From Nostoc sp. NMS9 (GTDB lineage Bacteria; Cyanobacteriota; Cyanobacteriia; Cyanobacteriales; Nostocaceae), in assembly GCF_017114995.1 (NCBI RefSeq), contig NZ_JABXKL010000083.1:62001-126000 (forward strand): 64,000 bases of DNA, read 5' to 3'. The position numbers and the translations under genes are program-made. How positions within the stretch are numbered: position 1 is the first letter of the stretch; the number at the start of each line of letters is the position of its first letter. Of this stretch, positions 1 through 7,974 are shown piece after piece. Under the pieces are notes generated by a model that was given only the letters and a program-made list of their open reading frames with translations, was not told where the DNA came from and searched no databases.

Positions 1-99
1 ATAATTGCGTATCCCTAAATACAATAACTAAATGCTTCGGAAAACACAGTTAAGAAAAGTTACTAAATAGGTTAATTTCCAATTAAAAGCCAATACGCT

Positions 100-197
100 T
101 GGGTTAAGAGTTATTCGGTGTAGATAATTGGTCTTTCAAGATGCGATAAATTGCGTCTCTACATCAGGGTTTTGTTGCTCATTCTGAACTGTATTGA
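100..197 (-). repeat. Dispersed repeat, copy 1 (inverted relative to copy 2)
   Basis: Read on the minus strand, this segment matches 2008-2119 almost base for base. It runs from a CAATACAGTTCAGAATGAGC-type end, through a GTAGAGACG core, to a CCAATTATCTACACC end. The two copies lie in opposite orientation on either side of ubiD. This copy lacks a 15-bp internal duplication found in copy 2, and its core palindrome is decayed. Confidence 0.85.
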
Positions 198-296
198 ATT
201 AAAACCAACAATTAATTTCCCGAATTAGGAAGATAGGGGTGGACAAGGGAGAATGATTGAACAAGTTTCTTCTTTGTCTCTTCCCAATGACGGCAG

Positions 297-408
297 TTGC
301 TCCACTTGGGGAAACCCCAGACGCTCGCGGACTCGCTAACGCTGCGCTATCGCCCTTGGCGTCTCCCCTTCTCCCAAAGGGAGAGGCTAACGCCAAGGGA
401 GAAGACCG
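297..408. repeat. Small dispersed repeat / hairpin-rich intergenic element
   Basis: The stretch contains several self-complementary blocks: CCCTTGGCGTCTCCCC answered by GGGAGAGGCTAACGCCAAGGG, plus GACGCTCGCGGACTCGCTAACGC. This style of short mobile repeat is common between Nostoc genes. It may form a strong hairpin upstream of ubiD. It is not counted as coding although short open frames cross it. Confidence 0.55.
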
Positions 409-487
409 CACTGCCTCCCCAATCCCCAATGCACCATAATATAAGAAAGCGCTTCACACTTCTTAAATAATCAGCTTTATTAGAACA

Positions 488-1996
488 ATGGCGAGAGACT
501 TGCGGGGATTCATTAAAATTTTGGAAGAAAGAGGACAATTACGGCGAATTTCAGCTTTAGTTGACCCAGATTTAGAAATTGCTGAGATTTCCAACCGGAT
601 GCTGCAAAAAGGTGGGCCAGGATTGTTGTTTGAAAACGTCAAAGGCGCTTCCTTCCCGGTGGCGGTGAATTTGATGGGAACTGTGGAAAGGATTTGCTGG
701 GCAATGAATATGCAGCATCCAGAGGAGTTGGAGACTCTGGGGAAAAAATTGAGTATGCTGCAACAGCCAAAACCACCGAAGAAGATTTCTCAGGCGATAG
801 ATTTTGGAAAAGTGCTGTTTGATGTGGTGAAGGCGAAACCAGGACGAGACTTTTTCCCCGCTTGTCAGCAAGTTGTGCTTCAAGGTAATGATTTAGATTT
901 AAATAAGTTGCCTTTGATACGTCCTTATATTGGTGATGCTGGTAAGATTATCACGCTGGGACTAGTAATTACCAAGGATTGTGAGACGGGTACTCCAAAT
1001 GTAGGTGTGTATCGTTTACAACTACAATCTCAGAATACGATGACGGTTCACTGGTTATCGGTGCGGGGTGGAGCGAGGCATTTGCGAAAAGCGGACGAAC
1101 GTGGGAAAAAATTAGAAGTTGCGATCGCACTTGGTGTAGATCCTCTAATTATCATGGCAGCAGCTACACCTATCCCTGTAGATTTATCAGAATGGCTGTT
1201 TGCAGGACTTTATGGCGGTTCTGGTGTGCAGTTGGCAAAATGTAAAACTGTAGATTTGGAAGTTCCCGCAGATTCCGAATTTGTCTTGGAAGGGACAATT
1301 ACACCAGGAGAAGTGTTACCAGATGGGCCTTTTGGCGACCACATGGGTTATTACGGCGGCGTGGAGGATTCGCCATTGGTACGCTTTAAGTGTATGACGC
1401 ACCGGAAAAATCCGATTTACTTAACAACATTTAGCGGTCGTCCACCGAAAGAAGAAGCGATGATGGCGATCGCACTAAATCGCATTTATACTCCCATACT
1501 GCGGCAACAAGTATCAGAAATTGTCGATTTCTTCCTCCCAATGGAAGCTTTGAGTTACAAAGCGGCGATTATTTCCATTGATAAAGCATATCCGGGACAA
1601 GCGCGACGGGCGGCTTTAGCATTTTGGAGTGCTTTACCACAATTTACATACACCAAATTTGTAATTGTGGTGGATAAAGACATAAATATTCGCGATCCGC
1701 GTCAAGTTGTGTGGGCGATTAGTTCCAAAGTTGACCCAGTGCGAGATGTCTTTATTTTGCCAAATACACCTTTTGATACGTTAGATTTTGCCAGTGAGAA
1801 GATTGGCTTAGGTGGACGGATGGGAATTGATGCAACTACAAAAATTCCGCCGGAAACAAACCATGAATGGGGTTCGCCTTTAGAATCTGACCCAGATGTG
1901 GCGGCGATGGTAGAGAGACGATGGGCGGAGTATGGTTTGGCAGAGTTGCAGTTAGGAGAAGTAGACCCAAATTTGTTTGGCTATGATATAAAGTAA
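488..1996 (+). CDS. ubiD: UbiD family decarboxylase
   Basis: 502 aa, normal length for the UbiD family of prenylated-FMN-dependent (de)carboxylases. Cytoplasmic. The family's conserved middle is seen around residues 264-290 (EGTITPGEVLPDGPFGDH), where a conserved Glu and metal/cofactor contacts lie, and IRDPRQ near residue 400 is another family block. Known UbiD acts on 4-hydroxy-3-polyprenylbenzoate in ubiquinone synthesis; in cyanobacteria the related quinone is plastoquinone, so the true substrate is uncertain. The enzyme needs prenyl-FMN from UbiX, and a ubiX gene lies at 36922-37542 in this window. The start ATG opens the conserved MARDLRGFI N-terminus. Confidence 0.9.
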   Translation: MARDLRGFIKILEERGQLRRISALVDPDLEIAEISNRMLQKGGPGLLFENVKGASFPVAVNLMGTVERICWAMNMQHPEELETLGKKLSMLQQPKPPKKISQAIDFGKVLFDVVKAKPGRDFFPACQQVVLQGNDLDLNKLPLIRPYIGDAGKIITLGLVITKDCETGTPNVGVYRLQLQSQNTMTVHWLSVRGGARHLRKADERGKKLEVAIALGVDPLIIMAAATPIPVDLSEWLFAGLYGGSGVQLAKCKTVDLEVPADSEFVLEGTITPGEVLPDGPFGDHMGYYGGVEDSPLVRFKCMTHRKNPIYLTTFSGRPPKEEAMMAIALNRIYTPILRQQVSEIVDFFLPMEALSYKAAIISIDKAYPGQARRAALAFWSALPQFTYTKFVIVVDKDINIRDPRQVVWAISSKVDPVRDVFILPNTPFDTLDFASEKIGLGGRMGIDATTKIPPETNHEWGSPLESDPDVAAMVERRWAEYGLAELQLGEVDPNLFGYDIK

Positions 1997-2007
1997 CCTG
2001 TTATAGA

Positions 2008-2119
2008 TCAATACAGTTCAGAATGAGCAACAAAACCCTAATGTAGAGACGCGATTTATCGCGTCTTGATTTATCGCGTCTTGAAAGACCAATTATCTAC
2101 ACCAATAACCCTTAATTGA
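2008..2119 (+). repeat. Dispersed repeat, copy 2, with internal palindrome
   Basis: This is the inverted partner of 100-197. It holds a perfect palindrome, AGACGCGATTTATCGCGTCT (2047-2066), followed by a tandem copy of GATTTATCGCGTCTT that copy 1 lacks. A third, more diverged copy is at 47143-47230. It could fold as a hairpin in the ubiD transcript and act as a terminator or processing site; that is inference. Confidence 0.85.
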
Positions 2120-2216
2120 AAAGTATTGTGTTATGGATCGTGCAGTAATAGCATAGCAATGCTGTACCCTTACGACAGATATCATTTAAATAAATGAAAA
2201 CTGCTGTAATCAAATA

Positions 2217-3098
2217 TCAAAATGAAAAAGCTGGAGAACACAGCCTGATATAAATATCTCTTTGATCGTCAGCAAAAGACCTTCTCCCATGAAGTATTCT
2301 TGTATTATCAATCATTAAAATATCGCCTTTTTGCCACGAAATTTCCGTAGTTATTTTTTCAGCAATTTCATTAAGTTCAGATACAACCTCTTCAGAAATT
2401 TCTGAATCATCTTCAAAATTAAGAATCTTTGGGCTTAACTGCTTTGTGGGTAATAGACTATTAATAAATACCTGATATTTTCCACATCTGCTGGGAATAA
2501 TGGCTGGAGAAATATATTCAAGCAGAATCGATTTATCGTTATTTACTGTCAGATGCGTATTATTTTTCTGACACATTTCTTCTAGCTGATTCAAATCATC
2601 TGTTTGATATTTTTTCTGCCAGTCCTCTTGAGATATCCGAACAGTAAATTTTAACTTCTTTTTACTGAATAACTCTTTAGTTGAACTACTAATTTCATTA
2701 AAAAACTGTCTGCCATCACATACCGTAGTTTCACCATCTTCTACTGGTGGATTAGCACAGAAAAACCACAGCATAAGTGGGATATTCTGCTGATAATACA
2801 TTTCGCCGTGCAACTTAATCTCAGATTTAAAATCATTGACGCTTAAAAGAGTCTCATCTCCATTAATTACCCTTCTACTGAATGCACCACCAGCATAATT
2901 GATAAAATCGATACTCAAGAGATTGGTAAATTCTTTAAAAATATCAACATCAACATCAAATCCTCTAAAAAGTAAGATTCCATTAGCCTTAAATAAGCTA
3001 ATAATTTCTTCTTTGTCTAATTCTAAAATACTCACATTGTCGAGATTATTAATTTCTTGAACTATGCTATCTGATATGGAATGTATTTTTTTATTCAT
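2217..3098 (-). CDS. TauD/TfdA (SyrP-like) Fe(II)/2-oxoglutarate dioxygenase
   Basis: 293 aa. The fold is recognised by the metal-binding facial triad: H97-G-E99 (LHGEMYY) and H270 (NTRILHGRRSF). R285 in RDIYIRL is a good candidate for the 2-oxoglutarate-binding arginine. The family oxidises small molecules, for example taurine or carrier-bound amino acids in the SyrP branch; the substrate here is not readable. No peptide-synthetase or sulfonate-transport genes are adjacent, so it stands alone. The gene is A+T-rich with many AAA/ATT codons compared with neighbouring ubiD, which may point to a separate origin. The start ATG at 3098 precedes a Lys-rich N-terminus. Confidence 0.8.
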   Translation of the reverse strand: MNKKIHSISDSIVQEINNLDNVSILELDKEEIISLFKANGILLFRGFDVDVDIFKEFTNLLSIDFINYAGGAFSRRVINGDETLLSVNDFKSEIKLHGEMYYQQNIPLMLWFFCANPPVEDGETTVCDGRQFFNEISSSTKELFSKKKLKFTVRISQEDWQKKYQTDDLNQLEEMCQKNNTHLTVNNDKSILLEYISPAIIPSRCGKYQVFINSLLPTKQLSPKILNFEDDSEISEEVVSELNEIAEKITTEISWQKGDILMIDNTRILHGRRSFADDQRDIYIRLCSPAFSF

Positions 3099-3175
3099 AT
3101 AACTTAATGAATCTTTGTCGAAATTTTAACTTGCTGTTGGCGTTAACCACACCATAATATACTGACACATTAATA

Positions 3176-3240
3176 CTCAATGATATCGTTGTGTTGCATC
3201 CATCAGCGTAGGCGTAGCCCGTCGTAGACATCGCAGGACT
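3176..3240. repeat. Small dispersed repeat
   Basis: It contains the GCGTAGGCGTAGCCCGTCGT block followed by AGACATCGC, a type of short repeat scattered through Nostoc genomes. Nothing else is recognisable in the 3099-3390 gap apart from the leader of the next gene. Confidence 0.5.
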
Positions 3241-3390
3241 AAATTTTGTAAAATTAAAAGTGTTATTACAGTACTAAAATCTCTTTGATAGAACTACGTC
3301 ACAAAGTTAACCAGAATTTGTTTAGGTAAATTCGGAGATATAAACTAAGACTCCAGGCTTGGGTACTGATGCCAGAAACTTGAAGAAATT

Positions 3391-3930
3391 ATGACAAAAA
3401 AAGTGAAAAATCCAGCATCAAAGTTAGCGATCGGATTGGCATTCAGTTGTATTAGTGTGATACTCAATACTGGTATAGCTAGTGAAATAAGTTTAGCGAA
3501 ATCAAGTAATTCTCAAAAGTGCGATCTTTTTGCCTACGTCGTCGATACAGATCCCCAAGGTTTAAATGTGCGGAGTGGTGCAAGTACAAATAACGTAATT
3601 ATAGGACAAATACCCATCAACGAAACAGTTCAGGTTATTGGTGCTGCTGGAAATTGGGTGCAGATTACTAATGCTAGCAATGGTTTTAAAGGAACTGGAT
3701 GGGTATTTGTGCCAAAGTTAGGCTTAACAACGCGGGGCTACGGTACTAACGGCGTGTATTTATACACTGGCATAAATCAAGAAAGCCAAAAAGCGAGAAG
3801 AATTCCTGCTAATACGGCTGTCAAATTGCTAGGTTGTCAGGGAGATTGGGCGCAGGTGGAATATCAAGGTGTTAAAGGTTGGTTGACAAGGGAAGATCAA
3901 TGTGGCGCAGCCCTTACTAGTTGTTCTTAG
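3391..3930 (+). CDS. Secreted tandem SH3b-domain protein
   Basis: 179 aa. The N-terminus (residues 1-30) is a basic stretch followed by a hydrophobic segment, FSCISVILNTGIASE, which reads as a signal peptide. Two bacterial SH3 domains follow, about residues 47-110 (GLNVRSGAS...WVQITN) and 115-175 (GVYLYTGINQESQ...WAQVEY...GWLTRED). Such domains bind peptidoglycan or proteins at the cell surface. Four cysteines in the mature part could pair. The gene stands alone with no clear operon partner. Confidence 0.8.
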   Translation: MTKKVKNPASKLAIGLAFSCISVILNTGIASEISLAKSSNSQKCDLFAYVVDTDPQGLNVRSGASTNNVIIGQIPINETVQVIGAAGNWVQITNASNGFKGTGWVFVPKLGLTTRGYGTNGVYLYTGINQESQKARRIPANTAVKLLGCQGDWAQVEYQGVKGWLTREDQCGAALTSCS

Positions 3931-4361
3931 AACCTCACTCCCTCCCCATAAGCGAGGATGGGGCTATGAGAATTACTTTTAAAATTTTGGTTTTGAGATA
4001 TTTGTTATGGTTTATCCATTTCCAGGAATGAACCCGTATTTAGAAGATCCTGCATTATGGCCAGGAGTACATGGGAGATTAGTAGTAGCGATCGCAGATG
4101 CTTTATCTCCTCAACTGCCTCCTAAATATATAGTAGACATCGAATAAGGAGTATATCAAACAAGTGGAGAAGATTCTCTCTTGGTGGGTATTCCTGATGT
4201 AGCAGTGCAGCGTCAAAAGAGTGTAATAAATTCAGATATAGCGAATGTTGTGATTGCTTTGCCCACAGTTCAAGCTGTGAGAGTGACAGTTCCTATGCCT
4301 GAAACTGTCAGGGAAATGTATTTGGAAGTGCGAGAGGTAGCAACAAGAGAAGTGGTGACAG

Positions 4362-4407
4362 AGATTCGCAGAAATATAAATGGACTGGATTACACTACTG
4401 CGATCGC
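4362..4407 (+). repeat. 46-bp direct repeat, copy A (copy B at 5350-5395)
   Basis: The segment is identical to 5350-5395. It includes the start codon and first codons (MDWITLLRS) of the TPR-nuclease gene at 5368. Here it is fused in frame to the broken DUF4058 gene, marking a recombination junction. Confidence 0.9.
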
Positions 4408-4432
4408 ACACACCACCAAAAATCACATAATT

Positions 4433-4476
4433 AGCCCGCTCCTCGCTTGCGGGGAGGGGGTTAGGGGTGGGGGTTC
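4433..4476 (+). repeat. Inverted repeat, left end of DUF559 cassette
   Basis: A G-rich repeat containing CTCCTCGCTTGCGGGGAGGG then GGTTAGGGGTGGGGGTTC. It is the inverted counterpart of 4844-4888 with only a few mismatches; the two enclose the DUF559 gene. Confidence 0.75.
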
Positions 4477-4793
4477 TATCTCTGCAACCAAGCACTAATA
4501 TACTGCAACACCCCCTCCATCCTCTCCAAAACATCCTCATTTCTAAATCGCACAACCTGCAACCTCAAACCCTCCAAAAATTCTTGACGTATTGCATCTT
4601 CCTGTTGAGTGTAGTCGTGAATTTCGCCATCTACTTCCACCACTAACCGCGCTTCATTACAGTAAAAATCAACTATAAAACGGTCAATTGTTTGCTGACG
4701 GCGAAACTTGAAACCCAAAAGTTGCTTATGTCTCAACTTCTCCCAAAGTAGCTTTTCTGCTAGAGTTGGTTCACACCGCATCTGTCGCGCCAA
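4476..4793 (-). CDS. DUF559 domain endonuclease-like protein
   Basis: 105 aa, the normal size for DUF559 proteins, which share the very-short-patch-repair/restriction nuclease fold. Visible motifs are the EKLLWEKLRHKQLLGFKFRRQ block (residues 13-33), D42 in FIVDFYCNEARL, and E53-V-D55 in VVEVDGEIH, giving an active-site-like D...E-x-D. The function of the family is not established; it often sits in mobile or repeated contexts. Here the gene is bounded on both sides by near-identical inverted repeats (4433-4476 and 4844-4888), and is inserted among broken genes. It reads against its neighbours. Confidence 0.8.
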   Translation of the reverse strand: MARQMRCEPTLAEKLLWEKLRHKQLLGFKFRRQQTIDRFIVDFYCNEARLVVEVDGEIHDYTQQEDAIRQEFLEGLRLQVVRFRNEDVLERMEGVLQYISAWLQR

Positions 4794-4843
4794 TGGTTTA
4801 AGTTTTTTCCAAAGTTTGTGTGGGGTTTGCCAAGGGTATCCCG

Positions 4844-4888
4844 GAACCCCACCCCCTAACCCCCTCCCCGCTTGCGAGGAGGGGGGAC
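4844..4888 (-). repeat. Inverted repeat, right end of DUF559 cassette
   Basis: It begins GAACCCCACCCCCTAACCCC and ends TCCCCGCTTGCGAGGAGGGG. Its reverse complement matches the repeat at 4433-4476 over about 40 bp with few mismatches. Confidence 0.75.
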
Positions 4889-5029
4889 TGGAGTTAGTGA
4901 GAGGCTTTGGTTGGGGTTGTGATTTTCGGACATTTGCGATCTTGATGGTTAGCTAATTAATATTTCATGTATTATTCCCAGCGATCGCACTCTCCCAACT
5001 CTTCAAAACTCTGGCATAATCAGACATGA

Positions 5030-5192
5030 CCGCACCGTCAAAACTAATGTAAATCTTTTCAATGTCAGGGGTTGCGAAGTCAAATTCAAGTTTCCCATTG
5101 TTAAATTACTTGAATATAGCCAACAATGGACGGAATTAGAAGCAAGTTCTAACCCATTTGCTACAGTAGTGATGGCTCATTTGATGTCTTAA
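5030..5192 (+). pseudogene. Rpn/PD-(D/E)XK transposase-family nuclease, C-terminal-region scrap
   Basis: One frame reads NVNLFNVRGCEVKFKFPIVK followed by LLEYSQQWTELEASSNPFAT and VVMAHLMS, then a stop. This resembles the region after the catalytic core of cyanobacterial Rpn-type recombination-promoting nucleases (usual wording: FPVVKLLDY..WxELExSxNPFAxVVMAHL). The N-terminal half is absent; upstream DNA gives a stop at 5027-5029. No start is evident. Confidence 0.6.
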
Positions 5193-5349
5193 TACACTCG
5201 CTTTAACCCCATCTCACCCTCTGCAAATTTTGATATATTAAGTTAAATTAAGAATTATTACAAAAGAGTAAACAATTTTTGGAAATATCACCCAAGCTAA
5301 TTAAAAGGTTTACGCCGAATGGATATTTTAATAGAATAATCTCATCAAA

Positions 5350-5395
5350 AGATTCGCAGAAATATAAATGGACTGGATTACACTACTGCGATCGC
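5350..5395 (+). repeat. 46-bp direct repeat, copy B
   Basis: Identical to 4362-4407. This copy spans the native leader and start of the gene at 5368 and is probably the original. Confidence 0.9.
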
Positions 5396-6990
5396 TACAA
5401 TCTGATTTTATTAAAAGGTTAGCATCTGGTTGTCTGCTTCATTGTGAAACAGAAGGTCAATATAGTGAATTAACTATAATTTCTGGAGAGAGGTTAAAGA
5501 CACTACGGGAATTTTGCTGGCAGATGGCTGAAAAATATAAGCGTGTTTTACCAGTGCGTGAAGTTTTTCTTAGCTATCTCAAAGGGAAGTTGGGTGAGGA
5601 AGTTGTCAAAGAACGTTTAGCTGATTTTATTACCGAAGTCGATTATGAAAAGCGATTTGGCGGTGATGGTAATATAGATTTTACCTTGACTTCTGACCCA
5701 TCTATTGGTATTGAGGTTAAATCTCGTCATGGTCGCATTAACAGAGTTAGATGGTCAATTAGTTCTGAAGAGGTTGAAAAAAATGCAGTTGTAGTTTGCA
5801 TTTTGATTCAAGAAGATGTGAGTGAAGCACAATCTGAGTATCACCTTTTTGTGGCTGGTTTTCTCCCAACCCAGATGATTAAGTTGAAAACTGGTAAAAT
5901 TTCTTTTGGGATAGAACAATTACTATATGGTGGTGGTTTATGGTGCTATCTAGAACAGTTACAATCTTCTATAAATAATTCTTCTCGGCAACAACTACCT
6001 ATTTATAAATATCTTCCGAAACAGGAAATTATATCTAAGCCAACTAATCCTCAAATACTTAAATATTCTTTTCATCCTGAAGATCATAATGAAGATTTAA
6101 ATGTATTTTATGTAAAGCTAGGTGATGAATGCTTTCAAAAAGGAGAATATACAAATGCAATTACTAACTATAATCAAGCTTTAGAAGTTAATCAGGGTAA
6201 TGTTGATTTTTTATATTACAAACGAGGTTTAGCTCACTATCAAATAGGAGATTATGAAGCTGCGATCGCAGATTATTCTCAGGCAATCCAGATGAATCTT
6301 CATGATGCTAAATCTTACAATAAACGAGGTTTAGCTCTCTATCAACTGGGGCGATTAGAGGAAGCGATTAATGATTATACTCAAGCTATTAGAATTAATC
6401 CTAATGTTGCCGTAACCTATAAAAATCGGGCTGAAGCTCGTTCTCATGTTGGAGATAACCAAGGAGCAATTGAGGATTATACCCAGGCTATTAAAATTAA
6501 TCCTGATTATGCTGATGCTTATAAAAACCGTGGGATTGCTCGTTATTTATTAGGCTCTCAGCCAGGATTTCCTCAAGCAATCAAGATTAATCCTCAAGAT
6601 GCCATAGCTTATAAAAAACGTGGTAATGCTCGTTCAGATTTAGGAGATTTTGAGGGTGCAATTGAAGATTATACTCAAGCAATCCAGATTAATCCTAGTT
6701 ATGCTGATGCCTATTACAACCGTGGTAATGCTCGTTCAGATTTAGGAGACTTTGAGGGCGCAATTGAAGATTATACTCAGGTAATCCAGATTAATTTTAA
6801 TTATGCTGATGCTTATTATAATCGTGGTAATATTCGTTTAGAAATTGCAGATAAACATGGAGCAATTGAAGATTTTCAAAAAGCGGCAGACATCTATCGC
6901 CAAGAAGGTAAACTAGAAGCACTCAAAGATACACGAGAAATAATATTAGATTTAGAAATAGAAGAATCATTAGATATTTTAAACTTTTAG
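5368..6990 (+). CDS. PD-(D/E)XK-like nuclease domain fused to TPR repeats
   Basis: 540 aa. The N-terminal ~200 residues carry a restriction-nuclease-type active site: E77/E78 on a helix (KLGEEVVKERL), then D104 in GGDGNIDFTL, then E116-V-K118 (GIEVKSRHG), a good D-x11-E-V-K match. After a linker (about 205-245), roughly eight tetratricopeptide repeats run from residue ~250 to 520 (repeated YxxRGxAxxxLGDxxGAIxDYTQAIxINP). One repeat, near residues 393-406, is cut short (GSQPGFPQAIKINP), probably an internal deletion. TPRs bind partner proteins; the nuclease may act on DNA or RNA. Function is unknown. The first 46 bp around the start are duplicated at 4362. The nuclease call is by motif only. 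Confidence 0.7.
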   Translation: MDWITLLRSLQSDFIKRLASGCLLHCETEGQYSELTIISGERLKTLREFCWQMAEKYKRVLPVREVFLSYLKGKLGEEVVKERLADFITEVDYEKRFGGDGNIDFTLTSDPSIGIEVKSRHGRINRVRWSISSEEVEKNAVVVCILIQEDVSEAQSEYHLFVAGFLPTQMIKLKTGKISFGIEQLLYGGGLWCYLEQLQSSINNSSRQQLPIYKYLPKQEIISKPTNPQILKYSFHPEDHNEDLNVFYVKLGDECFQKGEYTNAITNYNQALEVNQGNVDFLYYKRGLAHYQIGDYEAAIADYSQAIQMNLHDAKSYNKRGLALYQLGRLEEAINDYTQAIRINPNVAVTYKNRAEARSHVGDNQGAIEDYTQAIKINPDYADAYKNRGIARYLLGSQPGFPQAIKINPQDAIAYKKRGNARSDLGDFEGAIEDYTQAIQINPSYADAYYNRGNARSDLGDFEGAIEDYTQVIQINFNYADAYYNRGNIRLEIADKHGAIEDFQKAADIYRQEGKLEALKDTREIILDLEIEESLDILNF

Positions 6991-7299
6991 ATAAATACTA
7001 TATAAAGTAGCCTCCAAAACTTGTTTACCATTTGGCTGCGAAGTCTCATCAGCAGCTAAAACCCTTCGCTCGACAGTACCACGGAAGGGGTCTGACATAT
7101 ACGGTGCGACTTCTTGTGACCAGATATCGTCGTCACTATCGATTGTGGCATTATCGGGTACAAACAGTTTTGCCAGAGTTTTTTGTTCAGCCTCAGCAAC
7201 TATCTTGGGGAAATTCTCTCTGTAGTAATCGTTTGTGCGGATGATGCTAGGAAAGTTAACTGAGACTGCGCGAATACCTACTGGTTCTAATGTTGTCAT
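6979..7299 (-). pseudogene. Truncated 3-oxoacyl-ACP synthase III-like N-terminus
   Basis: 106 codons remain. The start, MTTLEPVGIRAVSVNFPSII, and the block DPFRGTVERRVLAADETS look like the N-terminus of cyanobacterial ketosynthase III-like proteins of about 370-400 aa. After ADETS the homology stops and about 18 unrelated residues lead to a stop that overlaps the 3' end of the TPR-nuclease gene by 12 bp. The catalytic Cys-His-Asn part is gone. The family call is from memory of related sequences and is moderate. Confidence 0.5.
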
Positions 7300-7359
7300 G
7301 ACAAATCTCCTTTTGATTTTGTTTTTGGCGTTATATTAAGTTCGGATAAACACTTATAA

Positions 7360-7597
7360 TTAAGCTGCTCTGGTTTTTGGCCACCAGTGGTAGCAAGTTA
7401 GACCAGAGATTAAATCATGTTGTTTCATCAGTTCTTGACAACGAAGCACTAACAAAGCTTCTAATTCATCTAAAGAAGTAGGGGAGCTATTGGCAACAAT
7501 CTCGTTAGCAAGAGGCCACAAACGAACTGAAGAGTTGTAATTCAGGTGAATACGCAGGTAAATAGATTAAATCGATACCTTCTGGTAACTCTAAATC
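7360..7597 (-). pseudogene. IS630-family transposase, C-terminal scrap with frameshift
   Basis: On the minus strand one frame gives LPEGIDLIYLPAYSPELQ and, one base over, VRLWPLANEIV...LDELEALLVLRCQELM...GLTCYHWWPK then a stop. This is the DDE-region C-terminus of the cyanobacterial IS630 type (LPxYSPELQPAExLWPL...FHWWP). A single-base shift lies at the ELQ/VRLWPL junction. The N-terminal part is not adjacent; an N-terminal scrap of the same family lies at 16650-16889. Confidence 0.75.
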
Positions 7598-7831
7598 ATT
7601 ACTTATATGTCATGAGTGGTATGATTGCCTTGTTCGCGTTGTTGGATGATATTGTTGGCAATTGTGCAGAGGGTTTTAATTGCTTGTTGAAACTGGCGGT
7701 TTGATGATAGCCCACATGCGATCGCATATTTTTTCTTCTTTGCCCTAAATCACTTATTGTCTAATTTGTCAATGCGTAAGTCCTGTATCTGTCATGGGGT
7801 AAAGAAACGATTGCTCAAACCTACATGACCA

Positions 7832-7960
7832 ATGGTTATTAAACACTACGGTAATTTGCCCCAAGTGGAATGCTATGCAGGGCAGCTAAATCAAGTATTT
7901 ATGAATGTGTTGAGTAATGCGATTAAGAGTAGTTGCGATCGCTCCCTCGCTATCTCATAA
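7832..7960 (+). pseudogene. Histidine kinase scrap (N-box region)
   Basis: The frame reads MVIKHYGNLPQVECYAGQLN then QVFMNVLSNAIKSS and stops. This matches the start of the ATPase domain of cyanobacterial hybrid kinases (YGxLPxVECYAGQLNQVFMN followed by the N-box LxNAID). Everything before and after is missing. Between 7598 and 7831 I see nothing recognisable. Confidence 0.65.
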
Positions 7961-7974
7961 CCCCAAATTTAGCA

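Larger units (their letters stand above)
4007..4498 (+). pseudogene. DUF4058 family protein, broken
   Basis: The frame opens with MVYPFPGMNPYLEDPALWP, the signature N-terminus of the cyanobacterial DUF4058 family. It meets a TAA at 4145-4147, then continues in the same frame with VYQTSGEDSLLVGIPDVAVQ, which is again DUF4058. The stop replaces a residue in the usual IEKRVYQ-like context, so it is a point nonsense mutation. After about position 4362 the homology ends abruptly: the DNA from there (4362-4407) is a 46-bp copy of the upstream/start region of the gene at 5368. The C-terminal half of DUF4058 is missing. Confidence 0.8.

Noticed and set aside
4007..4498. Programmed read-through of TAA in the DUF4058 gene
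   Set aside because: The C-terminal half of the protein is missing, so the gene is dead anyway.
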